From Zizania palustris (Eukaryota; Streptophyta; Magnoliopsida; Poales; Poaceae): DNA of 64,000 nucleotides. The position numbers and the translations under genes were made by a program. The notes below the pieces were generated by a model. The model did no database searches and was not told where the DNA came from. It worked only from the letters and a program-made list of their open reading frames with translations. This document shows positions 21,004 to 34,616 of the stretch, piece by piece (the first letter of the stretch is position 1; the number at the start of each line of letters is the position of its first letter). Where the stretch lies: the NCBI GenBank assembly GCA_019279435.1, contig JAAALK010000286.1:45395068-45459067 (forward strand), written 5' to 3'.

Positions 21004-24000
21004 ATGAGTGATAAAGTAAATCAGAAGGTACGCACGGCGGTGAGGAAAGTACCACTCTCGAGATTCGAGACGCCTTTGAACATAGAACGACCTTCTTTGC
21101 AACATGGTAACGTTTCGTCTGGAGATGATGATTCGTTGTCGTGGGACAACAGGACGTGGAACAAACAAACATGGAAAAGGTATATTACTTATGGGCAGTT
21201 ATCATGTTCAGTAGCTATCAGGTTTTATTGATGTTTGCTCAGTTTTTTTTGTGTACGAATTTATTTATGAGCCCAGTTTGTATGTGTAGGAGACTTAAGT
21301 TTTTTTCTGATTCCTCATCATTATTTTGCATACACTGCACCTTCTAATTACTAATTTTCTCCAAGTAGTTGTATGCACAATATGTCTTATGTAGTCAGTA
21401 GTATTTTTGCTCAGTAATTGTTTTGTTATGCATAGGGGAAGAAAAGGGCTGGTATGAAGTCAAAGGCTACAAAATCACCACGTCGAAAACACGTTAACGT
21501 GGAAAAGGTATACCTTAGATGATTCTAGATTTTCTGCATTTTCATATTCGATTCGCCTCAGTATTTTTACCGATGTCTTATCAGTATTTTCATATTTAGT
21601 ATTGTATATGAGGTCAGCTTTTATGTTCAATAGGTAACAGTATTTTTGTATGGTTGTATTATTAGTATATTTATGGTTAGTATTTTTAAATACTATTTTT
21701 TAAGTATATTTTTGCACAATATGCTTATGTATCCTGTAGTTTTGTTTGTTAAGTACTTATCGGTTTATGTGTAGGGAAAGAAAATGAATTATCTGACCAC
21801 AAGGTGCGCACCTTCGTTGGTCGTTGGTTTGCGTAATAGCTTGCACCACGAGATAGAAGAGAGTGTGAGGAACATTGGGTTCGGACACATTCTTGAGTTT
21901 AAATTGGATGGTATCGATGATAGGGCTCTCGCATTTTTTTGATGAACCATATACGGGACGAGCCTTTGAGCATCGTGGTGGGTAGCAAGGTTCTACCCAT
22001 TAATGCTGCTGCTGTCCATGCTGTACTAGGGATTCCCATAGGTGGTGTTAAGGTTCCGTCATATTCCTTGGCTGACAAAAAAAGGACTCAGTGAATTGAG
22101 AAGTATTTGTGTTCGGAATGGAATGAAAAAATTATTTAGTAATAAGTCTAAGGTGCATGGTAACATGAAAGTTTTGCGGGGTTGCAGAAAAACGATGTAC
22201 CAAGATGGGTTATAGAGTCATTTGCATCATCTGGATCAAATGATGTTTGGACTTTTCAGTGTTTCATGATGGCTGTTTTCAATGCTCTGCTGTTTCCAAC
22301 AAGCGTCCTCAACATCAATGGGTCAGACTTTTTGTACTGCAAAGAAATTATGCGTATGGGGGAATTTGATTGGTATCAAGCTGTTGTGGATGACATACGC
22401 GACAAAGTGGACAGGTGGAGGAAAAACAGAGATAAAGCAACTCCCTTGTCCAAGGATGCATTGCATTTATAATGGTATGTTTAAATGATCTACGAAGCAT
22501 TTTTGTTAATTGCATGCCTTATTATATTTATTACATACGCATGTTGCAAATCGACAAGTCCTTTTTTGTGATTGGTATGTATTTATTCAGTTGTTATTGG
22601 CAGTTTTATGTTCAGTAGTTTTTTATGTGGCTGACATGTGCAGTGCAGTAGGGGGTTTTTCGTTGTCTACGATTTCATATTTTTTAATGTATCATTATAG
22701 CCGTTTGTTTAAGTTTTATACATTTTCCTAACAGATATACTATCTAGACAATTTGGAGTGCGATGATATGATTGCTGATTTTGTATCAATTCCAAGAGCA
22801 AGATTCTTTACCAGCGCAATTATTGAAAAAATCGCATCAGCCGATCGGGAATCACATGACGGATATCTATCATATGGCAAACTACCGGTAGGTGTGCATT
22901 TTACATAGAGGAAGTTTACGTATAGTAGTATACTTTTTTATTTCAGCTAGACAACAGCAATGCAATACATATGTGTTTTTATTATGTATGCTGAAATTGT
23001 ACAGCAAAGATAGATGCAGTGGCTACTAAATGTTTTCATCACTATATATGCAATCAATATCAGTGTTAGAATGAAACATATATCGAATTGATTGGTGTAT
23101 GGCGAATTTTTACGTTTATTTGTTGTTTGTCGCTTTCATTGCAGTTGAGAGAGAGAATTGGCAGTTGTTACGCAAACATAGGTGATGGGCCAGGGGGGCA
23201 GGGGCATGTGTTAGAATCTGTGACCTCTTCAACTGGGTTTCTTTATGGGAAGGCAGCTGGTGTTGTGAAGACCCATCCTCCTGCTAAAGCTAAGAGGGAC
23301 ATATTGTTAAAGAAAAAGGAGTTAAACATCATGATAAACATAGGAGTCCCCCCGCTGATGATAATACTAAGAGATCCAAGTCTAAAGGACAGTCCGCGAG
23401 CAAAACGATGGAGTATCGACATATTCCATATGGTTTTCTTCACCTTCAACCGTTGTTACGTGGTCTAGGTGATCATATATCTGATGGACAGCAGAAAATG
23501 GAATTTCTATCTGCTTTGGAATTGCATGACAAGGACGTAGATGATGCTATAATTAAAATTAATGAAGCACATAAAGATATCGAGGAGGCACAACAAAAGT
23601 TTGCATCTGAGATTAAGCATATGTTTGGTGATCTAGTAGGTCATTTGCTGAATACAGAATCACCACGAGATATTCGCCGCAAACGCCGTGCTGAGGCCAG
23701 TAGTTTTTGCATTCAGTAGTTATGTGCTGTTCCTTTTTTGTGAATGTTCATAATATGCCAGGGGGTGATTTTTTTTCTGTACAGAGACCGCTTGGTGGTA
23801 GTTCACTTAATGTAAAACGGAAATCTCAGATCCCACGAGAGGTGTCCCCAGTACACATAGACAGTGGTGATGATTGTCCAGAGGTGAGTTATTAAACTTG
23901 TTAGTTTGATATATTACATCTAGACATACTCAATTACTATTCAGATAACTATTGAACAATATAGTAGTAGTCAGCTCAGTTTTATAATCTTTTTTTGTTT

Positions 24001-26155
24001 CCAGATTGTTGTTGAACGCTCGCCACAATCATCAGTAGGACAGTCTTCATTTGAGCAACAGGAGGCGGCACATGCACCATCAGATACGCATGTGCAACAT
24101 GAGGTAGAACAGACAGTGACAGTTGAACGTGTACATGAGGAGGTAATACACGCAGAATTACATACTGTTGTTCAGCATGAGGGAACAGAGTTAGGTGTGG
24201 ATGCAAGAGCTCAACAGGAGATATTAACTCCTGCGACAGATACGCCAGTCCAACATGAGCCAACACAACCAGAGGCAACCACTATTGAACATGTTGAGGT
24301 AGAACTGCCAGCAGCTGATACAACAGATGAAGTTATACGTGAGTCAGATATGTGTGTTCAACGTTCCGGTGTGTTTGATGGCGATTTCAATTATGAAGAT
24401 TGGAATGAGGTTGGCAACATTCTGCGTGAACTCAATGAAGATCCTACACAGGTATCTCTCCGTAAGGAGTATGATATTAAGGAAGCTGCTGCACTCACTG
24501 GAGAGAAGGTATTACTATCAGCGTGGTAATTTAACATTTAGTAGTAATTGTCTAGTATGTTTTAGGTACTCATGCAGTAGATGTGTTATTTTTCAGTAGC
24601 AGGTGTTATTTTAGTGAATCTAAAGTACAACTGTTTCCAGTACTTTTTCAATGTTGTGGAGCTAACTATTTTCAATCAATTTTGTGTAGGAAAAGGCTAA
24701 AAAAATTATATCGGCAAGAAAATTGAAGTCCAATACTAAGAAGGCTACACGCGCAAATAAAAGAAAGATCACACACGCTAGGAGGATGAAGGAAGTTAAA
24801 TCAGTTGAGAAAAAATTAAGAAATCTATTTCTGTATCCTAAAGACTTAGGTGTGGACGCCACTTTGTTTCATCTAGTTTGGATGTACAAATGATAATTCC
24901 ATCGCCATTCAAGCCACCATATGTACCGCGGCAACATCCATATACTACTTTGGTGGTTGCATTGAAGACACTGATCTTCACCAACGACTCTTTTGAAATG
25001 TAAGATCTTAGTAAACTTGTGTCATTGTTTTATTTTCTCCTTAATGTGTAGTTGTTAGTGGTACATTACATTTGTAGGTTTGGCTTTCACATTCAGTATT
25101 TACAGTTTTATGTTTGATGTGTTTTGTTATACTCATCCAGTACTTTTGTTGCACTAGTTTTTTAGTCCATACTCAGTATTTAGATCCAGTATTTTTTTAC
25201 TCTTGTGTTCGATGTTTTTTCTTATTATTTTTTTAATATGACCATGCCACATAGATAGTTGGTAATTTTTTTTAATCCAGGAGGACACTTATTAAATACC
25301 GTGAAAACCTTCCGTTGGGCACTTTCTCGAGTTTATTGATAGTATCTTCGAAAAAGGACTTGATCAATTCATTTCGGGAGGGGAAGGAGTGCGAGTGTTG
25401 TTTCATTGATCTTTTCGGTAAATGCATTATTGACAACGATAAAGAGATCAAGAGACAATGTGCAGGATATAGGGTTATATTGCCAACATTCATATCGGTA
25501 AGTATGTTTCATTATTTTTTTCAGCAACAGCGCAATTTGGTTGTTTGACCTATCTTTTCTGATTTGGATTTTATTATGCAGCAAATCATCCTATTCGAGA
25601 ATTACACATCAGAGTCACAATATGATGAAAACATTGTACCCTCATTGCTGGACGAACGCTTGAAGGCGCATGATTTACTGAATGCATCCCTGGTCAGTAC
25701 TTATATAACAATTTGTTCAGTAGTTGCATAGTAATTAATTATATTATATTTGTTGAGTTGTTTTTATATTAGTTAGTTTTTCAGAAGTACTCATCTAGTA
25801 GGTGTTACAATGACATTTACAGGTATTTCTACCGGTGCATAGTCGTGGTCATTGGACAGTTTACTGCGTTAATATGATCCATCATCAAATTGACATTTAG
25901 ACTCATACCCATGATCATCGGAAGTTGAGAGAAACAATTATCACGCATCTGTATGCGTACGTATCCGGGATCGATTAAACAATGCTTTCCAATGGTTTAC
26001 TCAAGGTATGTTCCCGGATTTCAGCAGTTGGGGTCTCCCGTAATAGATGTACCCAAGCAGTGCTCGTAAACGATTGCGGGGTTTTTTGTTATGCTGTTTC
26101 TGGAACACTATGATGGTGAGCGCCGTAAGTTTGATGTGCCGATAATTCCGGTGAG
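21004..26155 (+). pseudogene. Transposon-borne Ulp1 (C48) cysteine protease, degenerate
   Basis: Multi-exon remnant on the plus strand. Recognisable exons include 21004-21179, 21436-21507, 21775-about 22120 (RCAPSLVVGLRNSLHHEIEE and later VLGIPIGG), 22188-22472, 22735-22887 and 23145-23466, a middle acidic region at 24003-24510, and the C-terminal protease. Catalytic features: HSRGHWTVYCVNM with the His near 25850, an IDI-then-Asp region near 25890, and NDCGVF with the active-site Cys near 26075. The frame is broken at least three times: a stop after the T-run near 21942, a one-base length error between the His and Asp segments, and a stop just before NDCG. This family removes SUMO-like modifiers in cells; transposon-borne versions have unknown substrates. 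Confidence 0.7.
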
Positions 26156-26272
26156 TCTTCTTTTTTCATGTCTTGTTAACCTGCAATTTTAACAGACACA
26201 TTCTTTATTTTCTTTTTTTTGAAACATGAGATTTGTGTTTTGACTGTCTGTGTAGGAGAAGGGCACACAATA

Positions 26273-27272
26273 NNNNNNNNNNNNNNNNNNNNNNNNNNNN
26301 NNNNNNNNNNNNNNNNNNNNNNNNNNNNNNNNNNNNNNNNNNNNNNNNNNNNNNNNNNNNNNNNNNNNNNNNNNNNNNNNNNNNNNNNNNNNNNNNNNNN
26401 NNNNNNNNNNNNNNNNNNNNNNNNNNNNNNNNNNNNNNNNNNNNNNNNNNNNNNNNNNNNNNNNNNNNNNNNNNNNNNNNNNNNNNNNNNNNNNNNNNNN
26501 NNNNNNNNNNNNNNNNNNNNNNNNNNNNNNNNNNNNNNNNNNNNNNNNNNNNNNNNNNNNNNNNNNNNNNNNNNNNNNNNNNNNNNNNNNNNNNNNNNNN
26601 NNNNNNNNNNNNNNNNNNNNNNNNNNNNNNNNNNNNNNNNNNNNNNNNNNNNNNNNNNNNNNNNNNNNNNNNNNNNNNNNNNNNNNNNNNNNNNNNNNNN
26701 NNNNNNNNNNNNNNNNNNNNNNNNNNNNNNNNNNNNNNNNNNNNNNNNNNNNNNNNNNNNNNNNNNNNNNNNNNNNNNNNNNNNNNNNNNNNNNNNNNNN
26801 NNNNNNNNNNNNNNNNNNNNNNNNNNNNNNNNNNNNNNNNNNNNNNNNNNNNNNNNNNNNNNNNNNNNNNNNNNNNNNNNNNNNNNNNNNNNNNNNNNNN
26901 NNNNNNNNNNNNNNNNNNNNNNNNNNNNNNNNNNNNNNNNNNNNNNNNNNNNNNNNNNNNNNNNNNNNNNNNNNNNNNNNNNNNNNNNNNNNNNNNNNNN
27001 NNNNNNNNNNNNNNNNNNNNNNNNNNNNNNNNNNNNNNNNNNNNNNNNNNNNNNNNNNNNNNNNNNNNNNNNNNNNNNNNNNNNNNNNNNNNNNNNNNNN
27101 NNNNNNNNNNNNNNNNNNNNNNNNNNNNNNNNNNNNNNNNNNNNNNNNNNNNNNNNNNNNNNNNNNNNNNNNNNNNNNNNNNNNNNNNNNNNNNNNNNNN
27201 NNNNNNNNNNNNNNNNNNNNNNNNNNNNNNNNNNNNNNNNNNNNNNNNNNNNNNNNNNNNNNNNNNNNNNNN
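26273..27272. other. Assembly gap of exactly 1000 N
   Basis: Unbroken run of 1000 undetermined bases, the size usually inserted as a placeholder. Sequence to its right resumes inside the duplicated segment (homologous to 4203), so true distance and order across it are not established. Confidence 1.
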
Positions 27273-27796
27273 TAGTTCTATGTTCATAAAGTATGTTTAT
27301 ATGAATAGTTGGGCAAGTGATTGGCCTCTGATCATTATAACTGAAATAGGAATGGGTAATAACCGTAATGTTCCTTATGGACACGATCCCTGGCATCATC
27401 TAATCAGGAAAAAAAACTATGTGAACCTTTCATTCCTTTGATATTTATACTTAATTTTTTTCTTACAAACATTCAGTGCTAATTTAGAACTAAAAGTCTA
27501 GCTTTTGCAGGAAACATGGTGAAAATGTTAGGTTTGATTTATAATAACTAGCGTATTTTCCCACACAATTTTATGTGGATCTTTTATATTGCAATGCTCG
27601 AACCCATTGTAGACTTGCACTTATTCCTTGTATCATATGAGTATGGTTTCAGTTAACCCTGTTTTAGAGTTCTGTTCTTCCTCAAGTATTGATTAATTTG
27701 TGCCAAAAGGTAGATTTCACAAGGCATTACTTGTTTTTGCTTATATATGTTGGCCTCAAGACATGCCACTTATTTTGATGGTAGCTTACAATGTAA

Positions 27797-28385
27797 GAGC
27801 ATCTCCAATAGACTCTCCATTTGTCTATTTAACTAACTCTCTAAAAAGATTCCTCTCCAAATCTGTCATATACTCCAACACTCTATTTTCAACTCTCCAA
27901 AAAATCTAATCTCTCTTTTAATATCTCAAAATATTTTGAAACATTTGATTTATTTTTGAAATATCATTTTCTAACCTTATAAATCCCCAAGTTATAAAGT
28001 TTTCAACTTTTAGAATTTTTTAAAAAAACTTTACCCCATTTTTTTCAATTTTTCTTTTCATTTTTTCTCTCTCTTTTCTCCTTTCTCTTCATTTTACAAA
28101 AAATCTTCCGTTGCACAATGCCACCCAGAAGCAGCATACCACAAGTGCAAACCAGGAGCAATGAGATACAGTCATTGATGTGAGAGAGCAAGAGCCGAGA
28201 GGCTGCCAGTGGGCCCAGGGGAAAATGGTCACTCAATTTTGCTGGCCAAATTTGGCCACTGGAAAGATTGATTTGGCCAGCCGGATGGCTTAGCCATCCG
28301 GTTGGCCAGTCTGTTGGAGGGCTTTTTTACACTGAATGGCCAAATTTTGGCTGAGAGTGGAATAGCAAGTCTGTTGAAGATGCTC
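27797..28385. mobile_element. PIF/Harbinger (Tourist-like) MITE, copy 2
   Basis: Counterpart of 4727-5315, same length, with TAA flanks at 27794-27796 and 28386-28388. Confidence 0.8.
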
Positions 28386-28388
28386 TAA

Positions 28389-29346
28389 TGTGTGCAAGTC
28401 TACAAGGTCACTGTACAATGTAGAACTACTGTATGATATTTCTCCAACTTGCATTAGCGATGGCCGATGGGGCCAACTGACTAAAGGCAGAAGTGGGATG
28501 CTGATGGTGGTTTAGTGGGGGGCTGGAGTACAGCTGGTTGTTTGTATATTTGAAGTGAGTTGTGGGCTTGTGGCTGACAGACATCACTAGAGCCAAAAAA
28601 AGTACTGCCAGGTTACCCTTGATTCTCAGTTGTTCCCATTGGTAATGCACGAGTTCAGGCAACAAAGTTTTCAATTGAAGTACTTAGCCAATTCTTCCTT
28701 TCTCACAGGTTTTCCTTATAGCTCCTGGTTAAGACATGCTGGATGGTGGCTCAACATCAAGGTTTGAATGATAGGGTGAGGCGATGATACATTTCCAAGG
28801 ATGGTGAGTGGATCTCTTTATCCAAAAAAAACATAGTTTGAAATGTCATCCCCCAAAAAGATACCATGGTTCTTTCATATTATTGTTGTGCACCTAAAGA
28901 ATTGTCAAGTGTACTTGGGTGCTGCTCTGTTTCATATGGGAGGATTGTGTGCCTGTGGTTTTGAAAGGCAGAGAAAATAGGGAGTTACGGGTGAAGTATG
29001 CAAAGCTAAAAGAAAACAGCTCATGGTATCTACCCATGCATTATTTTCAAAACTGCGATCATATATTTTTGAAAGGAACTCCAGAAATACTGAATATCCA
29101 AATGAGACGTGTATTTTCAGCCGAAGTGTAACTATTGTGGCATGGTGGCAGCTAATGTGCCACGAACATGGTGCCTGGCTGGTAGCACCACGATGGCAGA
29201 TTGGCAGGTGAAGGGCAGAAGTACACTGTATAGCCATAGAGGATGCATTCTACACAGACAAGCGCCACCATGTCAAGGTAATCAGTGGGACGTTTTGTTA
29301 CTTAAAGAGTGCGTACCTCATCAGCGGTGTTGTGTAATGTGAATTC
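28389..29346. other. Intergenic, no recognised gene (copy 2)
   Basis: Near-identical counterpart of 5319-6278; nothing recognised. Confidence 0.4.
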
Positions 29347-29469
29347 TTATAAAATCAGTATGATGCTAAAGAAGAGCGGGTCTGACATGGGATGGCATAA
29401 GAGGTACTCAGGTAGCCCAGGAGACTTGCCGTAGCACCGGGCTGCCGCTCTCGATCGAGAGCTCGCCAT
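29347..29469 (-). CDS. Possible small 40-residue ORF, copy 2
   Basis: Same frame and sequence as 6279-6401, with the minus-strand TATA about 120 bp upstream (around 29591-29600). Identity between copies is uninformative here because the surrounding DNA is also nearly identical. Confidence 0.25.
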   Translation of the reverse strand: MASSRSRAAARCYGKSPGLPEYLLCHPMSDPLFFSIILIL

Positions 29470-29604
29470 GGGGGGCTACAGGCAAATCATCCTTGGCTAT
29501 CGAAGATGGCCTCTTACTTCCATGCAAGACCTCTCTCCTGCCCTGCACTTGTGCCTCTGTAGTGTATTGATGCTTGCATGCCTGGGCATGTATTTATAAG
29601 GAGC

Positions 29605-31858
29605 CAGGGGAGGAGGAGGGTTCAGGCCCTTGAGGGCCTTATGACTTCGCTGGAGGCAACGTGTTTGGCGCAGCATGAATATCGCCATATTGGCCCCTGA
29701 CATGTAAAAGGTGGCAACCAACGGATCAGTGGCCTGCTGGATGTGAGATGTGCATCTGTGCACCTTTCCTTTCTGGAGAGCATCCGGGGATTTGGCTTTC
29801 AGAGTCTCCTCTGCCCGTTTCTCAACGAGCTGGTCACGTTGGTTTTTTCGGTTGACCCATGGACACCGAGCCACTTGGGTTCCATTCCCCCTAGCAACAT
29901 GGATGAACTTGCTCATGTGTGACCGGGCATATCGAATATGGTACATGTGGAGAAGAACATAGCATGCAGGATGGAGATTTGGAGATAAGGATCGGCTTGA
30001 GAGAGGCCTGGCGCCAGTGACTCTTATTCCTTGCACGATAAGGTCGTGGAGCTGGAGCTGGACACACTTGTACTGAAGTCTGAATGGAAAAAAAAGGGAC
30101 CAGATAAAAAGAGCTGAGCAGACTTTGGCCGGCTTTGAAGAACCGAGGCGAGTAGAATTTCGACAGGTCTGCCTAATGCCTATGGAGGGCGGTTCAATTA
30201 TTCATCCTGTCATAGTCTCCTTGTTCCATCCTCCATACATGCCAAACACATTGCAGGGCTAGGGGCGTACTAACCCCTCAACGTGCTGCCTCCCGTGGAA
30301 GTAAATTTGCTCAGTTGCAGCGACCACACGAGGGAACATAATTTTATTACACGTACAAATCACCTGATATCATGATTTGTCAAGTACCCCCCTCCCCCCT
30401 CCTAGAAATGTAAGGTGTATACGCTTTTGCGTTATCACCAACACTGTCTTGATCATTTTTTCCGTAATATATCATCACTAGCCATAAAATTAATATAAAA
30501 TAAAAGTATTTTTATATACGAATTGAATTGAACTATATCATATACATAACACAAAAAATATGTGCTTTTAACTTAATTATTAGTCAAAAGCTAAAAATGA
30601 TTTTTTATTTATATGCATATCTTATTGGGCAGATAAAATATTAGCTTTTATATGAAACCTACGACGGGCCCTAAATTTCGAGAAAAAAACATAACCAAAG
30701 GAATAAATTGTAATACAAAATATCGAAAGGCATGTTGAAGATGGATGAAATAAAAAATAAACACCTTTCCAATTCCCTGTTTGTGATACAATTTTTTGAT
30801 TAATTAATCAGCTAATCTGTTTATAAATTATAATATAAAATTTGTGATTAACAATGCAACTATCCTTGCCGCCGCCGGCCGGCCGGAGCAATGAATGAAA
30901 CGGGGGTGACAGCTGAGTTGTTGATTGTTGAGCTTGAGCGGTGCAGAGTGCAGACTGAGGCTGCAGGAAGCCACAAGCAAACACCAACTGGATGTGCAAC
31001 ACGGCTGAGGAGTGAGGAGTCGATGAGAAACCAGAAAGCTAGAAACCAGAAAAGTGAGTCAAATAGGCAATCAGCCGTTGCTGTGGACTGTGTAGACTGA
31101 GAGTTGGGCTTGGGTCTCGGGAGAACCTGTGCACCGGCTGCACATGTCAATCTAGGGCTCTGTAAAGTACGTACAACTTGAGTTTGCGAAGTGTTTGATA
31201 AAGAAAAGCAAGCAAAAACTTAAGTACCCAGTAGCAAACTGCAGGAGAGGCAGAGCGGCAACAGCATCAAATTGAAGTCAAGGCAATTGATGGTGGGCAC
31301 GAGCACGAGTGGCCTCTTAATTCCATGCACATGTACATCCTCCCTCTTCACCGGCCCCCTCCGATCCGGCCGGGGGCTCCCAGTCGAAGAAGCAGAGGGA
31401 GAGGTGGTGGCCACTCGCCCACTCCCATGATGTCCTTCTCCTCAAACCTTGTCTTCTTCGCCGGGCACGTCGTACTCACAGATGAGGAGGCCGGCGGGCG
31501 GCGGCGTTGGGGAACAAGTACTCCTGGGCGGAGAAGTTGGCCGCTTGTACAGCATTTCATGGACCCGTACATTGCCATGTGCCACCGTGCCGATGATACC
31601 GTCCATGAGCCCGAAGATGCGGTCGTTCCAGCGACACCCGAGATCATGATTAATTTGATTTCCACACGGAGGTTAACGAAATTTAATTTACATTACCTGT
31701 GATTTAATTTGTTCATTGTGTAATTTATATAGGTGGTAAGTTAATTACCTGGGCTTCTCTGGTTGAGCAGCTCGACGGTGAAGATGTCGCCACCGTGGTC
31801 GCCCGTACGACAATCGTCGCCGGCTGGCTGCAGCACTACTCTGCGTCGTGTGTGTACT
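29605..31858. other. Intergenic/promoter stretch of copy 2
   Basis: Counterpart of 6534-8796, with small indels around 30390-30560 and 30950-31050. The GC-rich island at 31290-31800 is again unresolved. Confidence 0.35.
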
Positions 31859-31923
31859 GTGTACATCAATCACCTCCTGCGAGGAGGTCACCACCGTCAG
31901 AGGTGGAGGCTGTGACTCTTGGA

Positions 31924-32684
31924 TAGAGCTGGGACTTGGGCCGTGCTTTGCATGGGCCGGCCCAAAGCACGTAGGCTCGGCCCATGCAAAGCACGGCCCG
32001 GTACGGCCCATGGATGGGCCGGGCCGGCACGACCCGTACAAGGGCCGGACTTGGGCCTAGAGGTTAGGCCCGGTGGGCGGCCCGGGTACGGCCCTTAAAG
32101 TGGACCGTGCCTGGGCCGGCCCGGCCCAAAAAAAGCCCATGAGTAAATAATTCATATGTACAAGGAGGAGACATATTATTAAAAATTAAAAAAGTCTGCA
32201 AATTACTATTTGAATATACATTGCTTTATATCATGTGTAAGACAAATCAAAATTTAAGTCATTCATATATAGGACAAATCAAAATGTAAATATATATGCT
32301 CAAGAGCAAAGAAAGTAGTATTAATGAACTAGTATCATGTGTAAATTATTAATAAAATTCATTTCCCCTATTTTTTTGGTTGTTCTATTATTTTATGTGA
32401 ACTAGAATTTTCATTATTCAAAGATAAATTAAATAAATATTTTCATAACCCTGGTAAGAAACCATCTAACAATGTTAAAAAGTTAGGGCCGTTTTTGGGC
32501 CGGCCCGGCCCATCCAGGCCCGTCGGACTTTGGGCCGTGCCTGGGCTTGGCAAACACAGGTTCGGGCCAGCCCGGCACGACCCTTAATTTTTTCGGGCCG
32601 AAAAGGCCCGGCCCATTTCAGGTCCTGGCCCCAAGGACCCGGACCGGGCCGGCCCGGCCCGGCCCGGCCCATGTCCCAGCTCTA
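31924..32684. mobile_element. hAT element, private to copy 2
   Basis: Terminal inverted repeats TAGAGCTGGGACTTGGGCC and the mirror of TAGAGCTGGGACATGGGCC, matching the hAT TAGNG start. A perfect 8 bp target duplication CTCTTGGA lies at 31916-31923 and 32685-32692, with the empty site in copy 1 at 9630-9637. Both ends are packed with GGGCCGGCCC-type subterminal motifs around an AT-rich core. No transposase. Confidence 0.9.
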
Positions 32685-33475
32685 CTCTTGGAGCCCAGCC
32701 GCTGTCAAAACTATTGCCTAGTATTCTATAGCTAAAATTTATCTGTTTTAATCGTACTTTAAAATTAATAGTCAAAATACAGCATTAAAACTAGACAAAT
32801 TTTATGCGCGTCTGATCTGTAATTTATAAATGATTCGGATCAATTTCTACTAGAATTTCTGATTAGATTTCTGCGAAAGATTTTGCTAAAAGTGCAGATC
32901 TTTTAGTGGTTTCCTTGATCATCCATGGCGTAGCTGCTAGGTGTTGCGCATGAAATCGTAAATGAAGAAGGTTCATGCATTTCTTTCCTTCCTGGCTGGT
33001 GTTGTGATCTGCTCAAGTATGAAGTTGGTTGGGCTTCGGTCGACTAGAGCATGGAGAGTAGCTTGAATTAGCCAGGTCGACTGCATAGTTTCTCCGGCTC
33101 TCTTCCCTCCCTTCTCTGTCTGATGACGGCACAAGGCTTAGGAGGCTAGCGTTTCTGTCCGCTTGTGTGGTAATGCTCATGACGTTGCTCCGAAAGCCGT
33201 GTACCGATGCAGAGCATGTTAGCACACATCATTTGCTCCAGCATGGGGATTTCCGGTCTCTGTCTTTGCTACATCGACACCTGTTGAGGTTGATATTAAC
33301 ATTGTTTACCTTCTTTGCGGTCTTCTTCTTCCTATTGAAGGTTCGCTAATCTTAGTGACATCTTCTTTGGCTCCCGCTAAGTGTCAACTTCAAGGTTGTC
33401 ATAAAAGGCTCAGTTCTGGGTAGTTCCGGTCATTGTGAAGGGGTGTGTGTGGAACCTTCGATGGCAGACACATCT

Positions 33476-34599
33476 TGATGGGGAAACTCCGGATGGCCCG
33501 ATCTTTCGGTGAGTTGATAGAGAGAAGGTAACTTCGATTGGAAGGAGACGACGTTGACGACCCGACTACAACTGTACGAGACGTTCGTGTTGCGCCTTAG
33601 CGATCGATACACCAACTCTAAGGGTTGTCGATCTAGCCAGTGATCAACCTTGTTCCTGCAAGCAATCGAAGAACGAGCAAGAACAAGATAAAGGAGCAAC
33701 TACAATTGCTGGATATAAAAGACGCACAAAGGGTAGTTGGGGTTCTGAAACGTGAAACCGGCGATCTAACCGATCACGAGTTTACATGGACAAGTAGCAT
33801 TGGCTAAACTTTTATCTAATCAAAACTCGAATTACAACTGAAGTCTCAAGGGGTATTTATAGCCCTAGGGACGTCCCCAAAGTTTGGAAACTTATTACAT
33901 ATAGAAACTACTAATTATTTCCAAAACAGAATTACTAGAAAAGAGAAACTTAGATCCTTAAGCCTTGGCCGTGATTCTTTCGGTGGAATAAATATATTAT
34001 CTTCCATTTAGACATCCTCAACTTTCCAAAAAGTCCAAGATCATCTAAATTGGAGCTTCCATGTGAAAGATATGCATGTGTGAATCTCGTGCTCTCCTTG
34101 AAGTCCGAGTCTGAGTAACACGCATTGTTTTGGTTATTGCAATCTCCTCAGATCGAATCTGGAAGTGTAGCTGCATCCGTTGGAAAGAGGACGTCTCAAT
34201 CTTTCTAAAAAGTCCACGATCATCCAAATCGGAGCTGCCATGTAAAAGTTGTGCACGTTTGAATTTGTTGCTGTCCATGCAGTCCGAATCCGTGTCGAAA
34301 ATGTGTAGAAGTTAATCTCCACTTTCTCTTGGCACATAAATAATGTCCCAAAATTGTATATTATGTTTTCATGCCCTTGACTTGGTCCTCAATCAACTTC
34401 CATGATGTTCCATGCCCTTTTTGCGCTCTCAACGTGTTGCTTGATCCATGTGAGAATTTCTGTAATTGAAATTAAAAGTATCTCATGGTGTAGCATCCAT
34501 GGTTCAAATAAATAAAATTTAAATCTAACGTAGAAAGCATGCACCTTAGTTTGTTTGCTCACAATCATGGTCATATCCGAGCTAGTGATGTCCTCATCA
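33476..34599 (-). repeat. 3' LTR of the gag-only element
   Basis: 1124 bp. In element orientation it starts TGATGAGGACATCACTAGC and ends CCCCATCA. It lies at the lower-coordinate end because the element is reversed. Confidence 0.9.
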
Positions 34600-34616
34600 T
34601 TCTCTCCTTCTTGGCT
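34600..34616 (-). other. Polypurine tract of the gag-only element
   Basis: AGAAGGAGAGAA on the minus strand, immediately before the 3' LTR: the plus-strand priming site. Confidence 0.6.

Larger units (their letters stand above)
19238..26272. mobile_element. Mutator-like element carrying an Ulp1 gene, truncated by the gap
   Basis: Begins with GCTATTATACACC, then an inverted GGGTGTATAATAGC, then a second TATTATACACC. The element at 58631 has the same terminal design. It contains GC-rich tandem repeats, then a decayed Ulp1-protease gene. Capture of Ulp1-like proteases is established for some plant MULEs (Kaonashi type). The far end is not visible. TCAGTAGT is repeated in its non-coding parts. 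Confidence 0.65.

Noticed and set aside
26176..27441. Long open frames spanning the gap on both strands
   Set aside because: They consist almost entirely of undetermined bases; the readable ends have no recognised domain.
29497..30036. A 179-codon minus-strand frame (and its split version at 6429-6969)
   Set aside because: It runs across the minus-strand TATA region, is broken in copy 1 by a single base, and shows no domain. Most likely chance in promoter DNA.
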